Of a stretch of DNA of 64,000 bases, positions 1-11,361 are shown piece by piece; positions within the stretch are counted from its first letter, which is position 1; each line of letters begins with the position of its first letter. This DNA comes from Silene conica (lineage: Eukaryota; Streptophyta; Magnoliopsida; Caryophyllales; Caryophyllaceae): the NCBI GenBank assembly GCA_029255685.2, contig CM055315.2, forward strand, positions 55,957,181 to 56,021,180, read 5' to 3'. Below the pieces are notes generated by a model, which ran no database searches, was not told where the DNA came from, and was given only the letters and a program-made list of their open reading frames with translations. The position numbers and the translations under genes are program-made.

Positions 1-799
1 ACCACGAGGACCACCACCTAACCACCCTAACTACCACTAAACTAATTCCCTTATTACCCAGAACAACCGTGAATGGAGTCTACATCAAATCTATACAAAA
101 CATCAAACGTTTCAAAGCTCTGTTCTGAAAACGAAGGAAAACCGTGTCTGACACAGGTGATAACTACCTCCCACGACGGCCCTAAGTGGCTAACGACGGC
201 AACCCAGTGGTCAAAAACCCAACTACCAACATCATAGATTAAGGATATAACGTTACCAGAACCCATACGCACATAACACGACTGATTTTAATGGATCAAA
301 ACGAAAGAGAAGAACAGAAAACAGAGGTCGTAAAGGCATACCTATTTCCTTGAGTAATCGAGCAACCTTAGAACCCGTAAACAACCGTGTAAACCTCTCC
401 TCTCAACCCTGGGTATGGCGGCAGGAGGCGTGTGTGTGTAGCTTGGTTTCGAAATAGATTAGGTTTAGGGTTTGGAGAGTGTTTATGACGGCAGGAAGAA
501 AGTGTTTATCACGCTGTGTGGGTTTGTATGTTGATGTCGAGATAGGTTTGTATGTTGATGTCGAGATAGGTTGTTTTGGGTTGGCACGCCGATCGAGGCC
601 CAAACGTCTTTTAAAACACGATATATCAACTAACACTCAAACCCGACACTACACTAGTATCATACAAAATATAAAAACACGTATCCGATAAACATATAAA
701 ATATAAAACACGTATTCGATAAATGAAATCGAATATAAACTAATCATCAAAATAATTATTAATCATTTAAGATAAAATAGTAAAATACGGAGTATTACA
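1..799 (-). repeat. LARD-1 3' LTR, partial
   Basis: This is the second copy of 6138-6936. It ends at 799 (…GTATTACA on the plus strand) where the interior begins with a polypyrimidine run. About 1.6 kb of this LTR should lie left of the window. Confidence 0.92.
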
Positions 800-800
800 G

Positions 801-838
801 TCTTCCCTCCTTAAAGTGAACTTCGTCCCGAAGTTCAC
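801..838 (-). promoter_or_regulatory. LARD-1 terminal polypurine tract with adjoining hairpin
   Basis: On the minus strand the purine tract AAGGAGGGAAGA directly precedes the 3' LTR, as expected for plus-strand priming. Just upstream is a perfect 10-bp stem (816-825 with 829-838) and a 3-nt loop. Confidence 0.75.
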
Positions 839-917
839 CATCCCGTGGTCAACGAACTGATAAACACATAACAGAAAATACTAATAAGAGTACTTCAAAA
901 CACGAGTTGTCACATTC

Positions 918-950
918 TACCCTCCTTAAGAAAACTTTGTCCCCAAAGTT
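918..950 (-). promoter_or_regulatory. Second purine-tract-like plus hairpin module in LARD-1
   Basis: The plus strand has CCTCCTTAA (921-929), as at the terminal tract, followed by a 7-bp stem (933-939 with 944-950) around the loop TCCC. It lies about 115 bp from the terminal tract. Confidence 0.55.
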
Positions 951-1133
951 CAACGTATGACCAACTTAAAGGTTACTTCACGAAACACAATAAAAACATA
1001 AGAGGAGTAAACAACATTTTCGAGTTTATACAAACAATCGCGACATACCAATTAGCCATGTAAAACAACTAAACATATCACTTAGCCATGTAAAACAACT
1101 AGACATATCATAACTCAAAAGATTTTACAATCC

Positions 1134-1168
1134 TATCCTCCTTAAAACACGGTTACGTCCCCGTAACC
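1134..1168 (-). promoter_or_regulatory. Third purine-tract-like plus hairpin module in LARD-1
   Basis: The plus strand has CCTCCTTAA (1137-1145) followed by a 7-bp stem (1151-1157 with 1162-1168) around the loop TCCC. The stem sequence differs from those of the other two modules, while layout and loop are kept. Confidence 0.55.
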
Positions 1169-3779
1169 TCATTATACAATACCCAAGTCCTAACTCTGTC
1201 TTACTCAGTACTTTATCTCATACCATCTCACTCCCGGTAACCAAGTATCGCTCTCATCGTCGAATCTAAGACCAAAGACAAGGGGTGAGTGAACTGGCGG
1301 AGTACAACCGCAATACAACATTTCCATCTCACTATCGATTTCGAATTCATAAGATATAACTCAATAATAGCACCCAATCTCAATCTCCATCTCAATATCA
1401 GTATCAATATCGTCAAGGTTCACAGAACCATGCTCAGCACTTAAAATATGATCTTTAAGCTACTCACCCACAAGTAAGGTCAAAGAGAACGATAAGAGAG
1501 AATGTACTACCAATCATACACAATTCAAAATATCAAACCCCAGTAACCTGTATACTCGACTTCAGTCTTAAACAAGCATTATAAAGATTCTCAACCCAGA
1601 AATACTCGTGTTCATTCGCAACACAACCACACTAATATCAATATTCATATATTGCAAGGCAAATTCCATCTGCAGGCTAGCCAAATGCTCATAGTAAAAA
1701 CACAATCGGTGGCTCATAACATATGGGTACTACTATACATTCAATAACTCTCACAATAACAACTTCTCAATAATTACCAACACATAATTAGTCACCATAC
1801 ATGTCAAGCTTGAATGCAGATTGGAGCACCTAGACTCCGGCAATCAATGAATACATGTACATATATCCCGTACAAGACTAGATTAATAAGATTGATAGAA
1901 TCATATTATGCAGTAAAACAGAATCAGAATAGCCAACACTTACGTGCCCTTGAAATTTAATCCCAACTCAGCCTATTTCCACCAGTGTAGACAATCAGCC
2001 ACTCGCATGTCATGAGTGATAATTTAAAACATTTCATGTTCATAATCGTATTACAGTACCAAATCATGTTTTATAAAAAAAACACATAGCAAAATTAGTT
2101 AACGTAATTAAATATGGAGCATTGACATATCTCACAAGGTATTCATAAATCATAGAGTGACAAGACTGTTTAACCTTCCTAGATATCAATAGGTTAAAAC
2201 CACTTAGCTACATACCTCATCCACTCCCATTACACCATTTATCGTGAAACTGGTAAAATATATGTCTTGCAGATTAAGGGGTTTATATAATATAAAGCAA
2301 TTAAACATCAGGGCAGGATTTCGTCATCACGTAGCTACAGAATTTGTTATGTTGCCAACAATCACAATAATTATCAAAACATCGCGCGTTACCATGAATA
2401 GTCATCACTTGGGAACATTTTGAACCTTTGAAAACATTGAAGCGGTAGATTGTGGCAATTTATAACATGAGTCAAAAGACAATTTTACAAGCTAAAGATC
2501 GAAGCAAGACTACACAGAGACATTCTGACTCTCATTTACTAAAACACTATCCTTGTAAATTGTAGCTCATGAATTATGAAAATTTAGCGATAGAAGTAAA
2601 CAATTCGCATGACTAATATTTACATGAATCACATGTCAATCAGTTAATAACTCATTAAATTAGGATTAGATCTTAAACATAGCAAATGCAATTCAATTGG
2701 TGACATAACAACACGCGTGAAGGTGTTATAAAGATCATTAGCCCAGTGAACTAGACAACGATATACCATAAGTATATGAAAGAACATCCACACGATTCAC
2801 ATCGTTCAAAATAATCACCACTACTAAGAACAATTGGATTGCTATATCATGCTAATAGGTTTACCATTCAAATTTTAGTCTACCACTTGTCAAGACCCTT
2901 CTCTGATAATTATGATTTTAACATCACATACGAACAACACATCATTATTTTGAGGTCATAACATTAGAAAGTAAGAGTGTTGGTATGCTTGAAACTATTT
3001 TATATATAATGGACAAGATGGCGTTATCATATAATAAGGTTCACATTCATATCATATGCCCACTATTCATGTTACTAATGCTTTACCAGGATATCACATG
3101 GTCACAACGCATAGTTCACATTTGGTTAAGCTTTTATATAAGATTTGCATGACTCACAACTTAATTGGTTTGGACGGGAACTTTACAACAATTCATCCGG
3201 ATATTGGACAGCTTACAAAACAATCACAATTAAACAACTCGATAAGTTCTTACATAGCTTAACATTTTGGGAACGTGAAAGAATATTTTAAACAGTGGAG
3301 TTGGAATGGTACATAAAAGTAAACACGTTTCAAATGACTTCATTCACAAAACATGGGTCAATACAGAACCAAACAGTAACAATCTGACCACTGTCAACTA
3401 AAATATTTATTTCTCTCAAAATATAACTCCTGTTATCGTGAAATCAAAGCATTGCACAACCAACTCAGAAGGTTATCATGCATGAAGTTTTCATACTCAA
3501 TTATGGAACACGTTTAAAACAGCAGCCCGAACAAACCAGACAACCTTCTGAAGAATTATTAAAAAAAAAAAAATTTTGGTTCCTTTGCAACCACACATTA
3601 CTACATCCACACTAAACTTTTCTTGTCCCAAACACATTGACAAACATTTGGAACATAGACATCACTCTGTACTATATTAACATTCATTCCTCATTTCAAT
3701 TGTAGTTGTCATCAAAATACAGTAAAGGTTTCGAAACTGAAAAAAAAAGATCAACTAAATAGCTTGATAGTTATACACA

Positions 3780-3810
<31 letters not shown>

Positions 3811-4503
3811 GTTAGTCACCCCCATCACACAATCTCAACTCATCCAAGTACGGAAATATAACCTAAGGACTATTACGTATCCCTTACTGATGCCTGCCTT
3901 CAAAACGAATTTAAATGCGTATAATAAGCGTAAAATCTTAATTACAATATATGCAACACATAACTATAGATGTTCATGGCTTAGGGAACACATTCCGCAT
4001 ATCACTAGACATGGTTTACTAATTTATATAAATCTGTTCATTCATGTTCAAATACCAACAATATATTACATTGATACTATACTCATTCAAATCCAGATAA
4101 TCGTATAAACACTTCAAATATCAAAATCATATGATCACATCACTCTAACCATGGCTCAACAAATACAACTCCCAAACCCTGATAATTTCAATTCAAACAT
4201 CCATGTCAATCCACAGTTCCTATTGCACACTTCCTTAATAAGAACTCACATATGACTTACCTCGTTCTTCTCCTGCAAGAACGTTAGCATAGTATAACCA
4301 GGTCACTATATAGTCTACCCCACTCTTCAATTACTCTCTTTGGGTTCCCGAGACAGACAGAAAGGGCCCAGGACTGGTGTGAGGGGGCCCCTAACTCACC
4401 CCGTTCCTTTTTGGGGCTCCTATCAGTTTCATCTCGGGGTTCATTTTATCAGACTCCTCCTACGTTCATTATGATTCATTTAGTTTAGGCCTGAGGATCG
4501 TTC

Positions 4504-4515
4504 GCTCTGATACCA
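4504..4515 (-). promoter_or_regulatory. LARD-1 primer-binding site (tRNA-iMet type)
   Basis: The minus strand reads TGGTATCAGAGC, the common plant initiator-Met tRNA primer site, three bases inside the 5' LTR end at 4519. Confidence 0.88.
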
Positions 4516-4899
4516 CTTTGTAACACCCCCATTTATTTAAGGGCCTGTACTAGGACTCCTCAGATAAATAAAGGTGTTACCATCTCGGTTTCCCGAGGCT
4601 GTAGATACAAAGAAAAGATAAACAGTACTTTAATTAAGATTAAACTCATAACATGTTCTTACAACTGTATCCGAAAGTCTTAACAAAATAAAGAAGTATA
4701 ACTCATGCTAAACTGACTAAGGTGATCTAGACTCTAGTCTGGTCCGGATCCAAGCTCTTTCTCCCATAGCTCCCCCCTTAGTCTCAGCCACCTGTCAATC
4801 TACTCCCCAATAAATTGGTTCATCACAGGTGATCACGAATACACAGGGTCAACCACGAGGTTGAGTAGAGGAAAAATAAATAAACCAACAATATAACAT

Positions 4900-5074
4900 A
4901 CTCCGCACCGATCCAACGCCAAATAAACTCCGCACCGATCCAACACCAAATAAACTCAGCACCGATCCAACACCATATAAACTCCGCACCGATCCAACGC
5001 CATATATACTCCGCACCGATCCAACACCAAATAAACTCCGCACCGATCCAACGCCATATATATACTCCGCACCG
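4900..5074. repeat. 27-bp minisatellite inside LARD-1 LTR
   Basis: Six to seven tandem copies of a unit of the form ACTCCGCACCGATCCAACRC plus an AT-rich tail. They vary by a few bases and by 2-bp TA additions. Because the unit is a multiple of three, it creates repetitive reading frames (WIGAEF-like on the minus strand) that I do not consider genes. Confidence 0.85.
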
Positions 5075-5504
5075 TATCACAAGACCCAATATTTTCACAT
5101 CGTATTGCATCACAGAAATATACAAGACAATTAAACACAATATAATATCATTCATCCAATGAGGTATATAAATAGTTCAACATAATAATAATAAATCACT
5201 CGTCATCCTGTATACAGTATTCCCCTACCTCATCACTGTGGAAGATAACGGAAAGCGCGCAACTGCTACTAAAAGTGTTCCACGCGGAAACCTCCACCTA
5301 AACATGTATTATATAATTAATAAAACCCCCTAAAACTTGTCATATAAGTACACATTCCATATATAGTAACTTCCTAAAAAGGAAAGCTTCCCTAATAACA
5401 TATTACGCGAAATAACAACTTCTAAATATGGTAACCCCTTAAACCCGACATGCCATACTTGTCACATTAAACATTGACCAAACACAAACAAAATACTACT
5501 TATA

Positions 5505-5720
5505 ATGCTAATATTAATAACAATAAAATGCCAATAATAATAAAAGTAATAATAATAGTAGTAATAATAATGATAATACTTATAATAACAATAATAATAT
5601 TAATAACACATTATTATACCATTATAACTTGTAACAATAATCATCATACAACTAACACTACAATATTAATAATACTATTATCATTATCATCATACTCTTC
5701 CAAACTTAGTAATAATTAAT
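5505..5720. repeat. TAA/AAT-rich low-complexity tract
   Basis: Imperfect trinucleotide run (AATAATAAT, GTAATAATA) within the LARD-1 LTR. Confidence 0.7.
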
Positions 5721-6941
5721 ACTACTAGTTTATCAAAAACAAATAAAACCAAGATGATAATATAGGTATCAATAATACACTTAATAGTAGTTTACCAATA
5801 AGTAATTAACAAAATACTAACCACCTTACAACACAACAAAAGACACGCAAGAACAGCCCAATCGTACGAACTCAACAGCCCCCAAACATCTCAAACAACT
5901 TACCAACCTCGACTAACACCGCTGCTGCCACCCACCACCACTACTGACCTCACCTGTGACACCACCAGGCTCACCTCTGAGCCACGGTGGTTCCAGGGAA
6001 GTCAGCGGCGGCTATCGACGCAGCAGCAACCACCCATAGCAGCCCCTTCAAACCAGCTCCACCACTGCCCCGGTCTTTTACATTGTGAACAACCAACTCG
6101 AGAACCGCTGTAAGAACAGTACGCACCACCAAGACTCACCACGAGGACCACCACCTAACCACCCTAACTACCACTAAACTAATTCCCTTATTACCCAGAA
6201 CAACCGTGAATGGAGTCTACATCAAATCCATACAAAACATCAAACGTTTCAAAGCTCTGTTCTGAAAACGAAGGAAAACCGTGTCTGACACAGGTGATAA
6301 CTACCTCCCACGACGGCCCTAAGTGGCTAACGACGGCAACCCAGTGGTCAAAAACCCAACTACCAACATCATAGATTAAGGATATAACGTTACCAGAACC
6401 CATACGCACATAACACGACTGATTTTAATGGATCAAAACGAAAGAGAAGAACAGAAAACAGAGGTCGTAAAGGCATACCTATTTCCTTGAGTAATCGAGC
6501 AACCTTAGAACCCGTAAACAACCGTGTAAACCTCTCCTCTCAACCCTGGGTATGGCGGCAGGAGGCGTGTGTGTGTAGCTTGGTTTCGAAATAGATTAGG
6601 TTTAGGGTTTGGAGAGTGTTTATGACGGCAGGAAGAAAGTGTTTATCACGCTGTGTGGGTTTGTATGTTGATGTCGAGATAGGTTTGTATGTTGATGTCG
6701 AGATAGGTTGTTTTGGGTTGGCACGCCGATCGAGGCCCAAACGTCTTTTAAAACACGATATATCAACTAACACTCAAACCCGACACTACACTAGTATCAT
6801 ACAAAATATAAAAACACGTATCCGATAAACATATAAAATATAAAACACGTATTCGATAAATGAAATCGAATATAAACTAATCATCAAAATAATTATTAAT
6901 CATTTAAGATAAAATAGTAAAATACGGAGTATTACAGTGGG

Positions 6942-7005
6942 AGCTATCTTCGAGGTAAGGGTGTCATAGTCTAGAGTTAAGTCTAGACATGTACTTAATT
7001 AAGTT
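6942..7005 (+). pseudogene. Copia-1 RNase H remnant
   Basis: Translation begins GAIFEVR and reaches KSRHV after a stop codon. It aligns with the GAIFQAK…KSRHV segment of the Copia-3 RNase H (38098-38155). It is what remains of a copia pol gene after LARD-1 inserted; the rest should lie left of the window. The fragment is short and contains a stop. Confidence 0.6.
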
Positions 7006-7923
7006 ACTTGTGATTTCAGTTATGTGAAACAATGGGAAATAGCAATTGTTGGTTTGATAAAATGAGGTGTCATTGATTTTAAACCAAGGTTTTGTTGAAG
7101 GCTAAACATGATAGTCATGTCGTTTCAATGTGATCGAAATAGGGCAATTGAATTGCTGCAGATTATATGATGTGTAATAATCTGATAGTGTGTTAATTTT
7201 TACATATATGATAATATCATTTATCGTTTGAGTTTTTCCAACTCTTATATATTCAGGGCTAACTGGATATTAGTTATACTTTGTTTTTATCCAAATAGGT
7301 CGTAGTGACAATGTCGAACCCTATTAAGTGAACTGGATTAACATTGTATAGTGTCCCTAGTTACTTAATGAGGTGACGTCTCGGAGTGACTAGATTGTAA
7401 GGCGATAGATGACGAGTTCGACTGTCATATGACCATAGAGATGGTTGGTCGATTACATAGGCAGAATGTAGAGACATTTTGTCGGACAGTGACCATTTAT
7501 AGAGTCCTTTATGTTGCCTGGTCGTGGCGAGGATTTCAATTATTCCTTCGAGTCAATTCTTTAGACTTGCGTCTATTTGTCTAAGTTGGTATGGTTTTCC
7601 GGTGGCTTTGGTTTTTGTCCAAGGTCGCGCCGTAAAAAGAGGCTGATGGACATTTACTGGGTCATTGTGATCTGTATCGAACGAAGAAAATAGGTCAATA
7701 GAATTGTCCATCCATGTCATTATATATATCTCAAGGCCACTCGAGGAGAGGTGACTGGAAATGCGTGGCCACGCTCGGATGTGATCTATAGTAGATTATC
7801 CGGTCAGACAGTCATTCTCCAGATCGAGGAAACCACTTTATGATATGATCACGTGCAAGAACGACCTGAAAGACCTCTTGCATTGAGTGGGAGATAATAT
7901 TGGACAAGAGAATTGGTAGCGCA
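7006..7923 (+). other. Copia-1 3' non-coding region
   Basis: No gene. The segment from about 7200 onward is recognisably similar to 24700-25440 in Copia-2 and to 38400-39080 in Copia-3. Shared phrases include AAGTGAACTGGATTAAC, GAGGTGACGTCTCG, GGCCACTCGAGGAG and GCGTGGCCACGCTCGG, in the same order. It lies between the end of pol and the polypurine tract. Confidence 0.75.
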
Positions 7924-7948
7924 CACTTGTGTCGGACAAGTGGGAGAT
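7924..7948 (+). promoter_or_regulatory. Copia-1 polypurine tract with overlapping hairpin
   Basis: The purine tract AAGTGGGAGAT directly precedes the LTR start TGTTGGAG at 7949. A 7-bp stem (CACTTGT 7924-7930 with ACAAGTG 7936-7942) overlaps the first half of the tract. A second GAGTGGGAGA lies about 60 bp upstream. Confidence 0.75.
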
Positions 7949-9253
7949 TGTTGGAGTAGTGTCCTCCACAATAATGCTTCTACATAATTAATAAATCTCG
8001 TACAAGGAATATGAAGGGATTTATATTTTATATGTTTATCAGCTGGTCAACGTTAATCGGTAATGATTGGCTGACTAGAGTTTGACATTACTGTCGTATG
8101 ACGGCGGTGACCAGTTGATCCCTTTAGGTCACACCTATAGGATGATGCCCAAATGGAAAAATTAATTATTTGTATAAGATACAAGTTAATTAATTCCTTG
8201 TTTAGGTTGACTTTTATTAGTCAAGTGAATTTAATGTTTGATGAAGAGTAAAGTACTCAGGCCATAGGATTTTATTATTCGGTTATATGATAATTGAATA
8301 ATAAATGTAATACGATATTTAGTAATTAATAGTTAATTTACTAAATATATACGTAGTTTGTATTATTTATGAAGTGGAGGTAATTAGCAAATTAATGTTA
8401 CAAGAAGTTGTAAAATTAGCCAAACGGGTTTTATAAGACTCATTTTATGTTGAAAGTGATAAAATGACACTTAAATGTTAAGTGTATTTTATTTAATACT
8501 TTGTATTATTTAAGTGGTAAATAATCAGATAAATATTTTTATTATATAAGATAATAAAATAAACGACTTATAAGCATTTGAAGGACAAATGTCGAAAGAC
8601 GAAATAAGACCCGGAATACTATATGTAAACCGAGAATATGGAGATAATGTGACCATAATAGGTCTTTGTCTTCCACTCATGTTTATGAGTATTATAAGCT
8701 CATTTGTTTACATTTGATGGCCTATAAATAGGCTACTATTCCACTTGTTTTAAGTGGAAAAATCTAGAGAATCAAAATCCTCAAAAAATACATACTTGTT
8801 GTTAAGCCATTTAAGAGGAAAAAGAGAAGACTTAAGATCTTCATCTTCAACCTCTAAAATTGATTAAAATTTGATCAATCTTCATCAAAATAAGTTCACA
8901 AAAATTAATATATTTCTTATATTATCAAAGTAATAATATTTGTAATATAAAAAACAAGGTTTACACTAAACTATATCTAGTTAATATATTTAGTGTTTTT
9001 GGGCTAGTCTTGGGTGCAACCAAAGGAGGTCACCTATTTTGGTGACTTGGGTTATGGAGGATCATCCTACACTATTATAGCTCAAGAACTACAAAGGTAG
9101 GAGACATTTGTAGTGCCAAAAATGCCATCTTACCAATGTAAGAAAATTTCTTCTTATTAATTTTTGCATGCATGTATTATTTAGACCACCTTATGAAATT
9201 AGCTTGTAATTTTAATATCATTAGAGAGTATAATGAGGTCTAAATTCCTAACA
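7949..9253 (+). repeat. Copia-1 3' LTR (1305 bp)
   Basis: Starts TGTTGGAGTAGTG right after the polypurine tract and ends CCTAACA at 9253. The partner LTR is outside the window. It shares a stem-loop and the box GGTCACACCTATAGGA with the Copia-2 and Copia-3 LTRs although the rest is diverged. Confidence 0.85.
8038..8119 (+). promoter_or_regulatory. Conserved LTR stem-loop, Copia-1
   Basis: Outer arms ATCAGCTGGTCA and TGACCAGTTGAT pair over 12 positions (one G-U). Inner arms GTAATG and CATTAC pair over 6. The Copia-2 and Copia-3 LTRs have the same architecture with compensating changes. Confidence 0.6.
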
Positions 9254-9282
9254 ATATGTATATGTATATATATATAGATGTA

Positions 9283-10409
9283 GGATCGGGTGAGAACGAG
9301 TATTCGGTGAGAACGGTGAGAACGAGTTTTAACCATAGGATTATACAAATATACACCGTCTAGATTTAATTATTAAGCAGCCAAATTTCCAAACACAACC
9401 CAATTCCTTTTTCTCATCTCCAACCATACATTACCCTCATCAGTCGCTGGCAGTACTCACCACCACCGCCTTACGCCGACAAATACTCCTCACCACACGA
9501 TTCTCTCTGGCGACCATTAACTAATGGATAAAATAAAATCTAAGTGTGAACTTCTCCGTTCTCCCCTCCGGCAACCACCGCCATCACCTAGAATTGAAAG
9601 TAGAATGCAAATCTTGGCTTTAATGGCAATACCCAGCCACAATGGAACCATTTGTGAACGCCACAACTCCAGCAACAACATTTAATGCAACGAACCCTTC
9701 AAATTTTCGATTATTGAACCCCAATCCAGTAATCCACTGCTTTCAAGTATTACCTCGTCGACGGCCCTATCTTCTTTATCCTCTGCGTCGATCAACTCAT
9801 CCCCATTGACGAACTCCTCAGTTCCGCTGCTTCAACCCGTATTACCCACCGTAGATTAGTGTACCTGGTTTATATATTGATGTATCTTATATCAATTTTG
9901 TTGTATCTAATTACTAATTTTGTGTATCTATTTAGGATACATTAAAATAGTAATTAGATACATCAAACATTAATGTAGATACATTGAATAGATAGGAAGA
10001 AATGAAGGGGGAATAAGTGGATATTGTTGGTGACTGTCAGAGCTCTGACGTCGGCGTCAGTCGGTGGCGAGCGATTTCTAAATTTATCGTTTGTGAGTTG
10101 TGATAATGATGAAGATGTATGTCTCTTGTGGTTAGAAATGGTATCGGGAAAAAAGAAATACCGGAGTCGGAGATGCTCGGTGGTGTTACAGGAGTTGCGC
10201 CGCCGTCTGGGTGATTTTATGTCACTGCGGCAACAACAATGAGGACGAGTGATGATAGATGGAATTTTATGTTTTGGGAATGAAAGAGGGGTAGGTGTGC
10301 TGGGTAAAAAACAAGAGTGTGTAAATGATAAGGCACGCAGGATTATAATTCATCTAATTGTTAAAATTCGTTCTCACCGTTCTCACCGAATACTCGTTCT
10401 CACCGGATC
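9283..10409. mobile_element. TIR transposon inserted in TA repeat (about 1.13 kb)
   Basis: The left end GGATCGGGTGAGAACGAG… is repeated as an inverted copy at the right end (…CTCGTTCTCACCGGATC), with about 50 bp of inverted identity containing three GTGAGAACG-type units. Both flanks are TA-rich. The interior has GC-richer stretches but no transposase and no frame I recognise; a 72-residue frame at 10024-10242 has no visible family features. The end motif is shared with the elements at 10425, 30009, 30431 and 30820. Confidence 0.75.
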
Positions 10410-10424
10410 TTGACTATATATATA

Positions 10425-10740
10425 GAATTGGGATCATATGAGAACCACCAATATAATGAGAACCATGATAACTCTACCTTACAGACTTTTTTAAAAAAAA
10501 GTAATGACATATTTAGATTCGGCATGAAATTCTATGGCTAGAGAACATATTTCTTGGTCTAGAAAATATGTACTAGTGACGAAAATCATGTGAGATACGT
10601 TTTATTAATTTTCATGCACTTACTACCGATTTTTACGTATCTATCACTTTTCATGCACGTAGAACTTGTTTTAATGCACGTAGAGCCTATTATTTCATGC
10701 ACCTAGTATTCATTTTCATGCACCTTGACCATCAGTTTTT
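10425..10740. mobile_element. Truncated MITE of the GGATC…GAGAACC family
   Basis: It begins GGGATCATATGAGAACCACC after a short TA run and follows the reverse complement of 31377 down to about 31080, including the GATTCGGCATG, GGTCTAGAAAATA and ATGCACCTA blocks. Similarity stops near 10740 and no matching right end is found. Confidence 0.7.
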
Positions 10741-11356
10741 GGAATTTCCTGAGCTTTTCTCTTTGTAGTTTTTGTTGTGTTTTCCCCTTTGTTTGTTTTA
10801 TTGCATGACTTCTTAGGGATTCCCATCTGCATATAGCAATGTGTTGTAGATTAGATTAGACAAATAAATGTAATACAAATAATGGTAACGTTTCATTCAT
10901 AATATGCATTTTTTGTGTTACATTTTATGAAACTATGTGTTATATTTTGGCAGCAATAGTGTTTATATGGTTCAACAACAGAAACAAAGCAAATATTTGA
11001 AAAAACAACTAAAAAGTTGTGATAAAATTTATGAAACTATGTGTTTCATCTACGAGCAATAGTGTTTTATATGATTCAACAACATAAAACAAAGCAAAGA
11101 TTTGTAAAAACGACCCAAAATTTATGTTACAATTTATGCAACTATGTGTTACATCTACGAGTAATAGTGTTCCGCATGGTTCAACAATAGGAAACAAAGC
11201 AAACATTTGAAAAAACAACCAAAAAATAGACGTTATCAAATTTTTAGGGTTTTCTGAGAAATAATAACTTATAAAATGACAACATCTAAGACAATAACAG
11301 TATAATCAAGTACAGATTTTCTCTGGAAAACGCCATAATTAGTAAGATTACAACAA
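10741..11356. repeat. Intergenic stretch with three 105-bp tandem repeats
   Basis: Between 10920 and 11235 a unit of 104-105 bp recurs three times, marked by TATGAAACTATGTGTT at 10926, 11030 and (as TATGCAAC) 11135. The copies differ at many positions. I see nothing else here. Confidence 0.7.
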
Positions 11357-11361
11357 AAATC

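Larger units (their letters stand above)
800..4518 (-). other. LARD-1 interior, non-coding
   Basis: AT-rich DNA with no reading frame resembling a retroelement protein; the longest frames are short and unrecognisable. It contains three hairpin plus purine-tract modules near the 3' LTR (801-1168), a run of about 28 T at 3780-3807, and a GC-richer stretch at about 4335-4445 close to the primer-binding site, where leader or packaging signals would be expected. No function beyond that is visible. Confidence 0.8.
1..6936 (-). mobile_element. LARD-1: young non-autonomous LTR retrotransposon (left end outside window)
   Basis: Bases 1-799 recur at 6138-6936 with one substitution that I could find. 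A primer-binding site in reverse complement lies at 4504-4515 beside the 4519-6936 LTR, and a purine tract in reverse complement lies at 801-815 beside the left LTR. The element therefore reads on the minus strand: 5' LTR 6936-4519, internal region 4518-800, 3' LTR 799 to beyond the window edge. LTRs start TGTAATACTCCG and end GGTGTTACA. The 3.7-kb interior has no gag or pol, which fits a large retrotransposon derivative (LARD). Near-identical LTRs mean a recent insertion. Confidence 0.9.
4519..6936 (-). repeat. LARD-1 5' LTR, complete (2418 bp)
   Basis: Starts TGTAATACTCC at 6936 and ends GTGTTACA at 4519 (minus strand), followed by the primer-binding site. It holds a 27-bp minisatellite (4900-5074) and a TAA-rich stretch (about 5505-5720). 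The base after the LTR (6937, GTGGG) would be the target-site copy; its partner lies outside the window. Confidence 0.92.

Noticed and set aside
4823-5155. Repetitive minus-strand frame with WIGAEF-type peptides
   Set aside because: It is a by-product of a 27-bp minisatellite whose length is a multiple of three.
9700-9850. A possible captured exon (LVDGPIFFILCVDQLIPIDEL) in the TIR element
   Set aside because: Too short and not matched confidently to any family that I know.
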